From: JACZUI01 sp965216725 | GTDB lineage: Bacteria > Actinomycetota > Acidimicrobiia > Spongiisociales > ZC4RG35 | Assembly: GCA_965216725.1 (NCBI GenBank) | Contig: CBDCGI010000027.1 | Coordinates: forward strand, 1 to 52,126 | DNA length: 52,126 nt | Direction: 5' to 3' | Shown here: positions 9,649 to 17,562 of the stretch, piece after piece | Position numbering within the stretch: position 1 is the stretch's first letter | Layout: each line of letters starts with the position of its first letter | Program-made: the position numbers and the translations under genes | Notes under the pieces: model-generated | Databases searched by the model: none | The model's input: only the letters and a program-made list of their open reading frames with translations | Told to the model about the DNA's origin: nothing

Positions 9649-10632
9649 ATGCGTATAGATGCGTTTGCACATGGGCTCCCCCCAGGCTTCCGTGAAGCGG
9701 TACTCGAGGCATCGGACAATCCCGCAGAGTTGGTCAACTGGCGCGCCCTGCAGCGGCTGTACGACGTGGGGGAGCGGCTGTCGCTGATGGATCGGCTCGG
9801 CATCGACGTCCAAATCGTAACGACAGCGTCACCTCCCCTGGAGACCATGTTCGAGCCGGAGATCGCGTGCGAGCTGGCAGAGGTGGCCAATGTGGAAATG
9901 GCCAAGCTGGTGAGCCAACACCCAGGACGCCTGCGCGGCGTTGCGACCGTTCCCCTGGTCGATCCAGATTGGGCTGTTTCGGAGGTGCGTCACGCTGTCA
10001 CCGAGCTCGGCCTTCTCGGCCCCCTGGTTTATACCCACGTCAACGGGAGGTCGCTCGATCAACCGGAGTTCGAACCCTTCTGGGACACCGTTGAGGCACT
10101 GGGCGCCCCGGTTTGGCTGCATCCGGACCGTCCGCGTACGGCGCCCGACTACGCAGACGAGATCGAATCCCGTTTTGGTCTCTTTTTGGTGTTGGGCTGG
10201 CCGTACGAGACGTCGGTGGCCATGGCACGCCTTGTCCTGAGTGGAGTCATTGCGCGGCATCCCAAGCTCAACGTGATCGCACATCACGGCGGCGGCATGG
10301 TGCCGTTCTTCCATCGCCGGATCGAGGTGAACTACGAAGCCGGTCAGCGCCGAGTGCAGGGCCCTACCGATGAGTCGGTCGACATCGCCAAGGATCTGCG
10401 CCGGTTCTACGTCGACACGGTCCTTCAGGGCGCAACCTCCGCTTTGAGCACCACCATCGACTTCTATGGCGTTGACAACGTGTTGTTCGCCACCGACATG
10501 CCTTTCGGGCCCGACGACGGATTACAGTTCGCTACAGGCTCTATCGAGTCGGTCGAGAGCCTGCCAGGCACGCAACGAGAGGCGATCCTCGGTGATAACG
10601 CGATCAAGCTCTTTGGGATCGATACGCTCTGA
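9649..10632 (+). CDS. Amidohydrolase-2 family protein (ACMSD-like decarboxylase/hydrolase)
   Basis: A 327-residue TIM-barrel protein of the amidohydrolase_2/ACMSD family, usual length. It starts MRIDAFAHGLP: the first His of the usual HxH metal pair is Phe here, with His8 retained. Later ligand regions are visible as WLHPDRP, IAHHGGGMVPFF and LFATDMPFG. Members decarboxylate or hydrolyse ring-derived carboxylates. I chose the ATG at 9649 after GAGGGTTGAG; the upstream GTG at 9616 gives an extension without family similarity. Seven bases separate it from the GntR gene, so the two are probably cotranscribed. Confidence 0.85.
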   Translation: MRIDAFAHGLPPGFREAVLEASDNPAELVNWRALQRLYDVGERLSLMDRLGIDVQIVTTASPPLETMFEPEIACELAEVANVEMAKLVSQHPGRLRGVATVPLVDPDWAVSEVRHAVTELGLLGPLVYTHVNGRSLDQPEFEPFWDTVEALGAPVWLHPDRPRTAPDYADEIESRFGLFLVLGWPYETSVAMARLVLSGVIARHPKLNVIAHHGGGMVPFFHRRIEVNYEAGQRRVQGPTDESVDIAKDLRRFYVDTVLQGATSALSTTIDFYGVDNVLFATDMPFGPDDGLQFATGSIESVESLPGTQREAILGDNAIKLFGIDTL

Positions 10633-10639
10633 CGACCCA

Positions 10640-11311
10640 ATGCGATCGGTCAGCCGGAAGACTGTGGCCCACCAAGTGGCGGCGCTCCTCCGCGAAGAAA
10701 TCTTGCGCGCCGAGCTCGGCCCGGGCGAGCGTCTTCGACAAGAAGAGGTGGCCGGCCGGCTCGAAGTGAGCACGACCCCCGTGCGCGAAGCTTTCCGAAT
10801 TCTGGAGGTCGAAGGTCTGGTGCGCCTCGACCCGGGCCGGGGAGTGATTGTCTTCAGACCGTCGATCGACGATGTGAAGGAGACCTACGAGATCCGAGAG
10901 GCGTTGGAGATGCTGGTCATCCGGCATGTGGTCGATTCCGTGACAGAGTCAGAGCTCGAGGAACTCGAGGAGCTTCTCGACAAGCTCGACCGGTGCAAGG
11001 ACCGGGACGAATGGATCCAGCTCAACAACCGCTACCACGATCAAATGTATGCCTATGCGTTACGCCCCAAACTTCGATCGATGATCGTCACTCTCCGGGA
11101 TTCCATGGCGGGTTACATGCACAGCGCTATCGACCGGGCGGTCGACTCGGGTCGGGCTGCAACCGAGCACCGAGCGATTCTTGCCGCGCTGCGGGCAGGC
11201 GATGTCGACAAGGCTCAGAGAGCGGTCAGGGAGCATCTTCACCACACCGTGGAGCTGGCGCTCAGTTTCTTTGACCAAAGCGACGAGATGACGGGCGTCC
11301 AGCCCGGCTAG
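10640..11311 (+). CDS. GntR-family transcriptional regulator, FCD domain
   Basis: A 223-residue regulator. The N-terminal winged helix includes LRQEEVAGRLEVSTTPVREAF, the typical FadR-subfamily recognition region, followed by a helical FCD ligand-binding domain with N-x-x-F/Y-H (NNRYHDQMY) and a C-terminal EHRAIL and EHLHH. FCD members sense organic acids and often control adjacent catabolic genes. The start is the ATG at 10640, eight bases after the amidohydrolase stop; earlier in-frame ATGs lie within the amidohydrolase gene. Candidate operators are the palindromes at 9582-9594 and 14121-14133. The gene ends 5 bp from the convergent permease gene. Confidence 0.9.
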   Translation: MRSVSRKTVAHQVAALLREEILRAELGPGERLRQEEVAGRLEVSTTPVREAFRILEVEGLVRLDPGRGVIVFRPSIDDVKETYEIREALEMLVIRHVVDSVTESELEELEELLDKLDRCKDRDEWIQLNNRYHDQMYAYALRPKLRSMIVTLRDSMAGYMHSAIDRAVDSGRAATEHRAILAALRAGDVDKAQRAVREHLHHTVELALSFFDQSDEMTGVQPG

Positions 11312-11316
11312 CCCGC

Positions 11317-12141
11317 TCAGTCGGTGGTGCCCGCCCTCCACACGAATATCCGCTCTTCCGCCCTGCGGAAGACGTATTGATCTACGAGCATCATGATGAT
11401 AGTGAATACCAAAGTCCATGCCACGACCTTGTCGGGTCGGAGAAGCTTGAAGAAGAATCCGAGCTGACCTCCGATCCCCTCCGACGTCGTCAATGCCTCC
11501 ACGATGAGCACGATCTTCCATGAGAATGCGAACGAGAACCTGACTGCGGAGAAGATTGGACCGGCAATCTGGGGGAGCAGCAAATCCCTTATGCGATTGT
11601 TCCTGTTCCACCGGTACACACGGGTCATTTCCTCGAGTCCGGGATCCGCGGCGCGGACGCCTTGGTGGACGATATTGACCACGAAAGGGGTCACCGCGAT
11701 CGTCAGAGCCACCAGGCGTGATGACTCCTGGACTCCCAGGAGGAGGATCGAGAACAGGATGATCACCGGTCCTGGGAGCGCAAGCCCGACCATCACCCAG
11801 GGCGAGAGGAACGACTCGACCAGGTAGGAGCGTCCCATCCACAGGCCGATGCCCACGCCAGCAATTGTCGACAGAATCCAGGCGATGGCGACCCGACGAA
11901 GGCTGATGAAGAGATGCTCGTAGATGTCCCCGCTGGTGAAGGCATCGACAAACGCAGTTGCCACTTCCCAGGGTGTGGGCAGGAACGGCTCGAAGACGAA
12001 GGTGAGCGGCCACCAGATCAACAGCACTGCTCCTAGCGAGGCTGCGTAAGGGAGGATTTTGGTGATCAGCCTCTCGGGCTTCTCCTCTCCGAGGTCCGGG
12101 TTCTGCATCGCAAGCTCGGGTGGATGTGTTTGGAGGCTCAT
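11317..12141 (-). CDS. ABC transporter permease (SsuC/TauC/NrtB type)
   Basis: A 274-residue inner-membrane permease with about six hydrophobic segments. The EAA-type coupling loop is visible as EEMTRVYRWNRNNRIRDLLLP. It belongs with the second permease just upstream (36 bp gap), the binding lipoprotein and the ATPase at 8688-9488. Two different permease genes suggest a heterodimeric channel, as in some nitrate/sulfonate/pyrimidine-type importers. Length is normal. Confidence 0.9.
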   Translation of the reverse strand: MSLQTHPPELAMQNPDLGEEKPERLITKILPYAASLGAVLLIWWPLTFVFEPFLPTPWEVATAFVDAFTSGDIYEHLFISLRRVAIAWILSTIAGVGIGLWMGRSYLVESFLSPWVMVGLALPGPVIILFSILLLGVQESSRLVALTIAVTPFVVNIVHQGVRAADPGLEEMTRVYRWNRNNRIRDLLLPQIAGPIFSAVRFSFAFSWKIVLIVEALTTSEGIGGQLGFFFKLLRPDKVVAWTLVFTIIMMLVDQYVFRRAEERIFVWRAGTTD

Positions 12142-12177
12142 TGGCCGTTCACCGTGTCGTCGTAACGCATGGTTCGG

Positions 12178-12990
12178 CTAACCCGATCGCGTTTCTCGCC
12201 AGCGGAACACTCTTCGCTCGAATGGGCGGAAGACACCGAATTCGACCCCGAAAACCACGATCAGGAAGAACACCACCCATACGACCAGGGTGTCCAGGGC
12301 GAAGAAGTCGTAGGCCCGGTTGTATTCGGCCCCAATCCCGACCTGTTGAGCTGAGAACACCTCGGTGACGACAACGATCTTCCAAGCCAAGGCGTAGGCG
12401 TTCCGCAACGCCGCAAACAGGAACGGCGCCATCTCAGGAATGGATACATGGCGAAGGTGCTGGACCCTGCTCACCCGATATACGCGCGACATGTCGTTGA
12501 GCCTGTTGTCGAGCGAGGCGAACCCCTCGTGCAAGCTCACCACCACGAAGGGGAAGATCACGGCAGCCACAGACACGTAGACCGAGATGTCGGTCAGCCC
12601 GAAGACGGTGAGGCAGAACAGGGCGAACGCCAGGGACGGCGTCGTGATCGTCACGTAGACGGGAAGGCTGAAGAACCGCTGCCACCAGGGGCTTGACCGA
12701 CCGGCCATGGCGACCAAGAAAGCGAGGACGTAGCCCGCAGTGAGCCCGATCACTAGGCGCCGGAGCGATCGCAGGATGTTCTGATAGGTCTCCGGCTGTG
12801 CGATCAGGTCGAGACCCTCTTCCCAAACCTCAGACGGAGAGGGCAGGAAACGGGTGAGGGGGTGAACCAGGAACCAGAGGCCGAGGAGGATCGCCACTCC
12901 CACGGCTGAAAGCACGAATTGGGAGCTGCGGGTCGGCCGCCCTCGGCCCAGAGTGAAGAGCTTGGAAGCCGTTTTTGACGTGGTGGTCAT
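12178..12990 (-). CDS. ABC transporter permease (SsuC/TauC/NrtB type)
   Basis: A 270-residue permease with about six membrane segments and an EAA-type loop, LNDMSRVYRVSRVQHLRHVSIP. I chose the start giving MTTTSKTASK, preceded by GAGGT at good spacing; an ATG at 13029 would add 13 residues but has no suitable ribosome site. It lies about 60 bp downstream of the binding-protein gene and pairs with the next permease. Confidence 0.9.
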   Translation of the reverse strand: MTTTSKTASKLFTLGRGRPTRSSQFVLSAVGVAILLGLWFLVHPLTRFLPSPSEVWEEGLDLIAQPETYQNILRSLRRLVIGLTAGYVLAFLVAMAGRSSPWWQRFFSLPVYVTITTPSLAFALFCLTVFGLTDISVYVSVAAVIFPFVVVSLHEGFASLDNRLNDMSRVYRVSRVQHLRHVSIPEMAPFLFAALRNAYALAWKIVVVTEVFSAQQVGIGAEYNRAYDFFALDTLVVWVVFFLIVVFGVEFGVFRPFERRVFRWRETRSG

Positions 12991-13053
12991 GGTGACCTCT
13001 TTGGGATGGGAGGATGCCGGAGGAGACATCCTCCCATCAGGTTACGGGCTTGG

Positions 13054-14088
13054 TCAGCCGCTCACGTCAACGACGATGCCTCCTGGGTTCTCTTCGATGA
13101 GCACATCCTGATCGGCAGCCAGGTCGATCCACGCCTCTGTTGCGGCTTGGACGTCTGAACTCCAATCGTTGGTGAACAACGGGATGTCGTTCACCTGGGA
13201 GGCGATCAGCGCCAGAACGTCGGGGTCGTCTTGTCCGAGGGTGGTCCGATAGGGCTCCTCGGTGATCCGAGACGGATCCTCGAGAATCCAATCGATCGCG
13301 TCGTCCCAAGCAGCGGTGACTGCTTGAGCCAGTTCTGGGTTCTCGTCGAGCCAATCCTCGTAGGCAGCCATCTGCGACAGATGTGAGATGGCGCCATTGG
13401 GGAGCTCAACGCTGGCCAGAGGACCGAACATGCAGTCTGCCTCGACCTGCACGATGGCCCGGCTGCTGTGCGGAACGAAATCGAAGATCGCCTCGACTTC
13501 GCCGTCCTGGAGCAACTCGACGAGCGCCGGCGGTCCGGTCTCTACGAGGTTGTATTCGTCCAGGAGGTTGAATCCGAACAACGTCTGGATGTAGATCGTG
13601 AAGCTGGTAGTCGTGCCTGAGTCCGCTCCGAAGTGTCCGACGTCCTCACCAATTAGGTCTTCGGGTGTCTCATAGGAGGCACCTGGGGCTGTGAGGATGC
13701 AGTTGTTGTTGTTCAGAATCGGATAGAACACCGACACGTTCAGCCCTTCGGTACGAGCGATTGCGGCTCCGATCGCGTCGAAGTCGAAGGCGACATCCGA
13801 CTCGCGCTGCAAGAAGAATTGGCCGGATGCGTCAGGGTCGTTGTAGAAGAATTCCCCGTCGAAGCCGTTGGCCTCGTCGAAGCCGTTCTCCTGAACCACC
13901 TGCGCTGCGATGCCGGTGAGGCCACCGCTCAGTGCCGATATCTTGACCACCGGAAGCTCTTCGGCGCCGGTGGTCGGAGTGTCACCTGGACCGGTGGTTG
14001 TCGTATCCCCCCCGTCGTCGGCACACGCTCCGAGAATCAAGGCGAATACGGTTATCAGACTCAGCCAAGCGCCTTTGTGCTGTCTCAT
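13054..14088 (-). CDS. ABC transporter substrate-binding lipoprotein (NMT1/SsuA-like)
   Basis: A 344-residue secreted protein. The signal peptide ends in a lipobox LILGAC with Cys22, followed by a Thr/Gly-rich linker, so it should be lipid-anchored on the outer face of the membrane. The mature part matches the NMT1/THI5-like periplasmic-binding fold used for aliphatic sulfonates, nitrate, thiamine precursors and pyrimidines. It heads the permease genes and probably defines transporter specificity. The promoter region 14090-14140 holds the palindromic GTGTATTATGCAC; on the minus strand it includes CATAAT. Confidence 0.9.
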   Translation of the reverse strand: MRQHKGAWLSLITVFALILGACADDGGDTTTTGPGDTPTTGAEELPVVKISALSGGLTGIAAQVVQENGFDEANGFDGEFFYNDPDASGQFFLQRESDVAFDFDAIGAAIARTEGLNVSVFYPILNNNNCILTAPGASYETPEDLIGEDVGHFGADSGTTTSFTIYIQTLFGFNLLDEYNLVETGPPALVELLQDGEVEAIFDFVPHSSRAIVQVEADCMFGPLASVELPNGAISHLSQMAAYEDWLDENPELAQAVTAAWDDAIDWILEDPSRITEEPYRTTLGQDDPDVLALIASQVNDIPLFTNDWSSDVQAATEAWIDLAADQDVLIEENPGGIVVDVSG

Positions 14089-14120
14089 CGGACTTCCTTT
14101 CCTGCTTGGTCACCGATACT

Positions 14121-14133
14121 GTGTATTATGCAC
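14121..14133. promoter_or_regulatory. Imperfect palindrome upstream of the binding-protein gene
   Basis: GTGTATTATGCAC is a near-perfect odd palindrome about 33 bp upstream of the minus-strand ATG at 14088. It contains CATAAT as a possible -10 for that gene. It shares GTRTATTATRC with the site at 9582-9594, the only other such site I noticed. Confidence 0.35.
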
Positions 14134-14236
14134 GACCGGTTCAAGTGATGACGGCAGAGTGGGAAAAATCGCTCGCCGGACTGCCAGTCACAGCGTCGAG
14201 CCCCCCTCTTCTCCGTCGGCGTTGTTCGTCTTTCGT

Positions 14237-15241
14237 TCAACCGGCAAATGTCTCCAGGAGCCGCTCGGCCTGGTGCTTGGCTGCGGGCCGTAACACGGTC
14301 ACCTGGACCCCAACTTCCCGATATTTCTGGACTTTGGCCTTCACCTCCTCGGGTGTCCCACACGCAGTCATGCCTTCGACGTAGCTATCTGGGACCGCGG
14401 CGACGAGTGCTTCCTTGCCACCGCGTTCCCAAGCTTCCTTGAACTTGGGGATGTCGTCTTCGTTGATGTAGGGCTCACCGACCCGCATCTTTGGTCCGGC
14501 GATGAACGGCAGCTGGATCGGGTCGAACTTGGTGGCGACTTCCCAACGGACCTGTTCCAGAGCCGTTTCGTGATCGTCCTCGATAGAGCAGTTGACGATT
14601 TGGGCAACGATGAAGTCGTCCCAGCTCCTCCCCTCGGCCTCAAGCGACTCTCTGACAATCCTCAAAGCGTTGGCCGAATATTCAGGTGAGCAAACTGCAT
14701 TGAGCATCACGCCGTCGCCAATCTTGCCCGCCAGTCTCAGTCCTGTGGTGCTGGTGGCCGGAATCAAGAACGGTATGTGGTCACGCACCGGCTCGAACCC
14801 GAGTTGGGCGTCGTCGAAGCTCACCACTTCGCCGTGGTAGGAGGCGTTTTGGCCACTCAACACGAGTCGCATCGCCTCCACCCATTCGGTGAGAGTCGTT
14901 GGGGGGGAGATGGGTTCCAGGCCGTAGCGCTTGGCGTGAGTGTTGGTGCACGCGCCGGGGGAGAGGATTAGGCGACCGCCGGTTATCTCGTCGAGCGAAG
15001 CCGCAGTCTGAGCCATCACCAACGGGTTGCGGATTCGCACCGTTTGAGTGGCTCCGAGGATCATGCGTTGCGTAGCCAGCCCGGCTGCCGTCAACGCGGA
15101 GACCGAATCGCGGTTCAGCTCGATGGTCTCGGAGAAGAATCCCATGACAAACCCGCGTTCCTCAGCTCGATTCATCCAATCGGCGATCTCTCGAACATTC
15201 ATATTCGGGTCGTAGCCGGTTGCGAATCCGAATCCCTGCAT
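14237..15241 (-). CDS. LLM-class flavin/F420-dependent oxidoreductase
   Basis: A 334-residue luciferase-like monooxygenase-fold protein. The N-terminal strand QGFGFATGYD, the LGATQTVRIRNPLVMAQTAAS segment and the LSPGACTN region fit the F420-dependent LLM group common in actinobacteria. It probably oxidises or reduces a pathway intermediate with F420 or FMN. I chose the ATG at 15241, with AGAGG seven bases upstream; a TTG at 15274 would add 11 residues without a ribosome site. It is divergent from the MarR gene across an 82-bp region. Confidence 0.85.
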   Translation of the reverse strand: MQGFGFATGYDPNMNVREIADWMNRAEERGFVMGFFSETIELNRDSVSALTAAGLATQRMILGATQTVRIRNPLVMAQTAASLDEITGGRLILSPGACTNTHAKRYGLEPISPPTTLTEWVEAMRLVLSGQNASYHGEVVSFDDAQLGFEPVRDHIPFLIPATSTTGLRLAGKIGDGVMLNAVCSPEYSANALRIVRESLEAEGRSWDDFIVAQIVNCSIEDDHETALEQVRWEVATKFDPIQLPFIAGPKMRVGEPYINEDDIPKFKEAWERGGKEALVAAVPDSYVEGMTACGTPEEVKAKVQKYREVGVQVTVLRPAAKHQAERLLETFAG

Positions 15242-15323
15242 TTGAAGGCCTCTCTCCGTATCGCGATGTATCAACGTTAAGATAACAGTTTCGACAGGCC
15301 CCGTGCTTTACCATCGGGGGCCT

Positions 15324-15878
15324 GTGGCTGAAGCCGATTACATCGAGCAGCTGATCGCTCAATGGCGGCGGCAACGTCCCGATATCGACGTGTCGACGAT
15401 GGGTGTGATCGGCCGTATTTCGCGGCTTTCCCGGCTTCTCGAAAAGCAGATCGAACGTGTCTTTGCGGCGCACGGCCTCCAGGGGGGGAGATTTGATGTC
15501 CTCGCTGCCTTGGTCCGGGCCGGTGAGCCCCACCAACTGACACCTACCGAGCTCTATAACTCTCTGCTGGTGTCGTCAGGCGCGATCACCAATCGAATCG
15601 ATCGACTCGTCGACGAGGGCCTGGTGACTAGGGGCTCGGATGACTCTGACCGGCGGAGTCTTCCGGTGCAGTTGACGGGCGCCGGTCAGGCCCGGCTCGA
15701 TGAGGCGCTTGCGGCGCATTTGGAGAATGAGGAACAGCTGCTCTCGAGCCTCGGGGCCAAGGAACGTGAGCTTCTCGGCGATGTCTTGCGCAGATGGCTC
15801 ATAGCCCTCGACGACCAGAGCCACCCCGTCGACGCGATCCGGCCAACTGAAGGTCACGAGACGAACCTCCTTCATTGA
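15324..15878 (+). CDS. MarR-family transcriptional regulator
   Basis: A 184-residue MarR-type winged helix protein. Visible are the dimerisation helix, the recognition helix region TELYNSLLVSSGAITNRIDR, and the wing RGSDDSDRRSLPVQLTGAG. The start at GTG 15324 follows a G-rich stretch at 15316-15320; GTG 15303 is an alternative adding seven residues. It is divergent from the LLM gene and convergent with hyuB, so it likely controls the LLM gene and perhaps the hydantoinase genes. Confidence 0.9.
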   Translation: MAEADYIEQLIAQWRRQRPDIDVSTMGVIGRISRLSRLLEKQIERVFAAHGLQGGRFDVLAALVRAGEPHQLTPTELYNSLLVSSGAITNRIDRLVDEGLVTRGSDDSDRRSLPVQLTGAGQARLDEALAAHLENEEQLLSSLGAKERELLGDVLRRWLIALDDQSHPVDAIRPTEGHETNLLH

Positions 15879-15891
15879 GTGGCCAGTTGAC

Positions 15892-17562
15892 TCAGTCGCC
15901 CTGATCTACCCTCTCGAACGTTCCGTCATCAGCCACTCTCACCCCGTAGTCGGCCAGGGCACTCTCAGCGCTGACGATGCCCTCGGCGACGTCCTCCGCC
16001 ACTGCCGCAGGATCCCTTTCTCTGGGGTCGAAGAAACCTCCGCCACCTGGGAGCTCCAGGGTGTATCTCGTTCCAGCAGGAAGCCGGTTGCTCAACTTGG
16101 GGCTCCTCGCCTCGCCGATTGACGTTGTGAAGCCTCCGGGGGCACCGGTGCCTCCACCTTCGTAGCCCCTCGCCGGGAACACGAGCCTGTCCGAAAGGGA
16201 AGAGACGACAAACGGCTCGTCGGTCCGCACCTCGACCTCGATTCGCTGTCCGAGGCCACCACGGAACTTGCCGGGACCGCCTGAGTCGGGTCGGAGTTCC
16301 TTGTGACGAAATACCAGCGGTGAAGTGGTTTCGGTGATCTCGACGGGGGCGGTGGCGATTCCGCTGGGGAAGCTGGTGGTGGATGGTCCATCCTGATTTG
16401 GGCGCGCTCCCATGCCGCCCGACGCGAAGAAAACGGTGACGAAACGGTCGGAGCCAGTCCCCCTGGTCGTGGTCAACCAGACGTTTCCTGCGCCTTCAGC
16501 TATGACACGATCAGGTATCACTTCCACCAGTGCTCCCAGGACGGCATGGGGCAGAAAGTGCCCGACGATGTGGCGCGCAGCCACTGCGGCTGGGAACCGC
16601 GGGTTGAGGATGCTCCCTTCGGGGGCGGTCACCGTCACCGGCTGGAAGCTGCCGTCGTTGTGAGGAACATCTGGAGAGATGGCGCATTTGAGGGCGTAGG
16701 AGGTGTATGCAGCGGTGTAGTTGAGAACCACATTCATGCCCTTGCTCACCTGGCCGGAGCTTCCCTCATAGTCGACTATGACCTCATCGCCGGCCACATC
16801 TACCCGACAGACGATGTGCACCGGCTCGTCGATCCCGTCGGTGTATATCTCATTGGTGTAGGTCCCGTCGGGCACTCGAGAGATTGCCTGGCGAGTGGCC
16901 CTCTCCGACCGGCTCCGAATCTCGGTGCTGAGGTTGTCCAGGTCCTCCAATCCGAACTCATCCAGATACTCCATGAGCCGGTCTGCGCCAACCTGGTTGC
17001 CGGCCACTTGGGCGTGCAAATCGCCGATAACCTCCCTTGGCGCCCTTACGTTGGCCGCGATGATCTTGAACAACTCATCGTTGGGCTCGCCGGCGTTGTA
17101 GAGCTTGGTGATGGGCACTGCCAGACCCTCTTCGAAGACTTCATTGGCGTCTGCAGACAATCCCCGCCCGCCAATGTCAACTGCATGACAGCAGTTCCCG
17201 AAGAAGCCGATCAGCCTGGAGTCGGCGAAGACAGGAGTCACCACCGACAGATCGTTCAGTTGGCCTGAGGTCTGCCAGGGATCGTTTGTTATCAACACAT
17301 CTCCCGGGCTCAGATTCTCTTCCGGGTAGGCGTCGAGGAAGTGGTGCATTGAGGTCGCCAGCGAGTTGATGTGACCAGGAGTCCCGGTGACTGCCTGTGC
17401 CAGCATTCTCCCTTGGGCGTCGAAGACCGCGGCGGAGAGGTCGCCCGACTCCCGCACGATCGGTGTGAAGGATGTTCTCTGTAACGCGGCCGCCTGCTCG
17501 TTGGCGACGGTTATCAAACGAGTCCAGAGAATTTCTAAAGTCACCGGGTCCATTTCAGGCAT
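15892..17562 (-). CDS. hyuB: Hydantoinase B / oxoprolinase beta subunit-like
   Basis: A 556-residue member of the hydantoinase B/oxoprolinase family, normal length. It starts MPEMDPVTLEILWTRL and contains the family segments VITNDPWQTSGQLNDL, FFGNCCHAVDIGGRG and a Gly-rich C-terminal block RGGLGQRIEVEV. With HyuA it forms an ATP-dependent enzyme that opens hydantoin- or oxoproline-like lactams or carboxylates ketones. Its start overlaps the hyuA stop by 8 bp, so the two are coupled. Confidence 0.9.
   Translation of the reverse strand: MPEMDPVTLEILWTRLITVANEQAAALQRTSFTPIVRESGDLSAAVFDAQGRMLAQAVTGTPGHINSLATSMHHFLDAYPEENLSPGDVLITNDPWQTSGQLNDLSVVTPVFADSRLIGFFGNCCHAVDIGGRGLSADANEVFEEGLAVPITKLYNAGEPNDELFKIIAANVRAPREVIGDLHAQVAGNQVGADRLMEYLDEFGLEDLDNLSTEIRSRSERATRQAISRVPDGTYTNEIYTDGIDEPVHIVCRVDVAGDEVIVDYEGSSGQVSKGMNVVLNYTAAYTSYALKCAISPDVPHNDGSFQPVTVTAPEGSILNPRFPAAVAARHIVGHFLPHAVLGALVEVIPDRVIAEGAGNVWLTTTRGTGSDRFVTVFFASGGMGARPNQDGPSTTSFPSGIATAPVEITETTSPLVFRHKELRPDSGGPGKFRGGLGQRIEVEVRTDEPFVVSSLSDRLVFPARGYEGGGTGAPGGFTTSIGEARSPKLSNRLPAGTRYTLELPGGGGFFDPRERDPAAVAEDVAEGIVSAESALADYGVRVADDGTFERVDQGD

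Noticed and set aside
11060..12013. Minus-strand 317-codon frame overlapping GntR and permease genes
   Set aside because: It runs through two well-supported genes in other frames and is rich in Arg, His and Pro as expected for a shadow.
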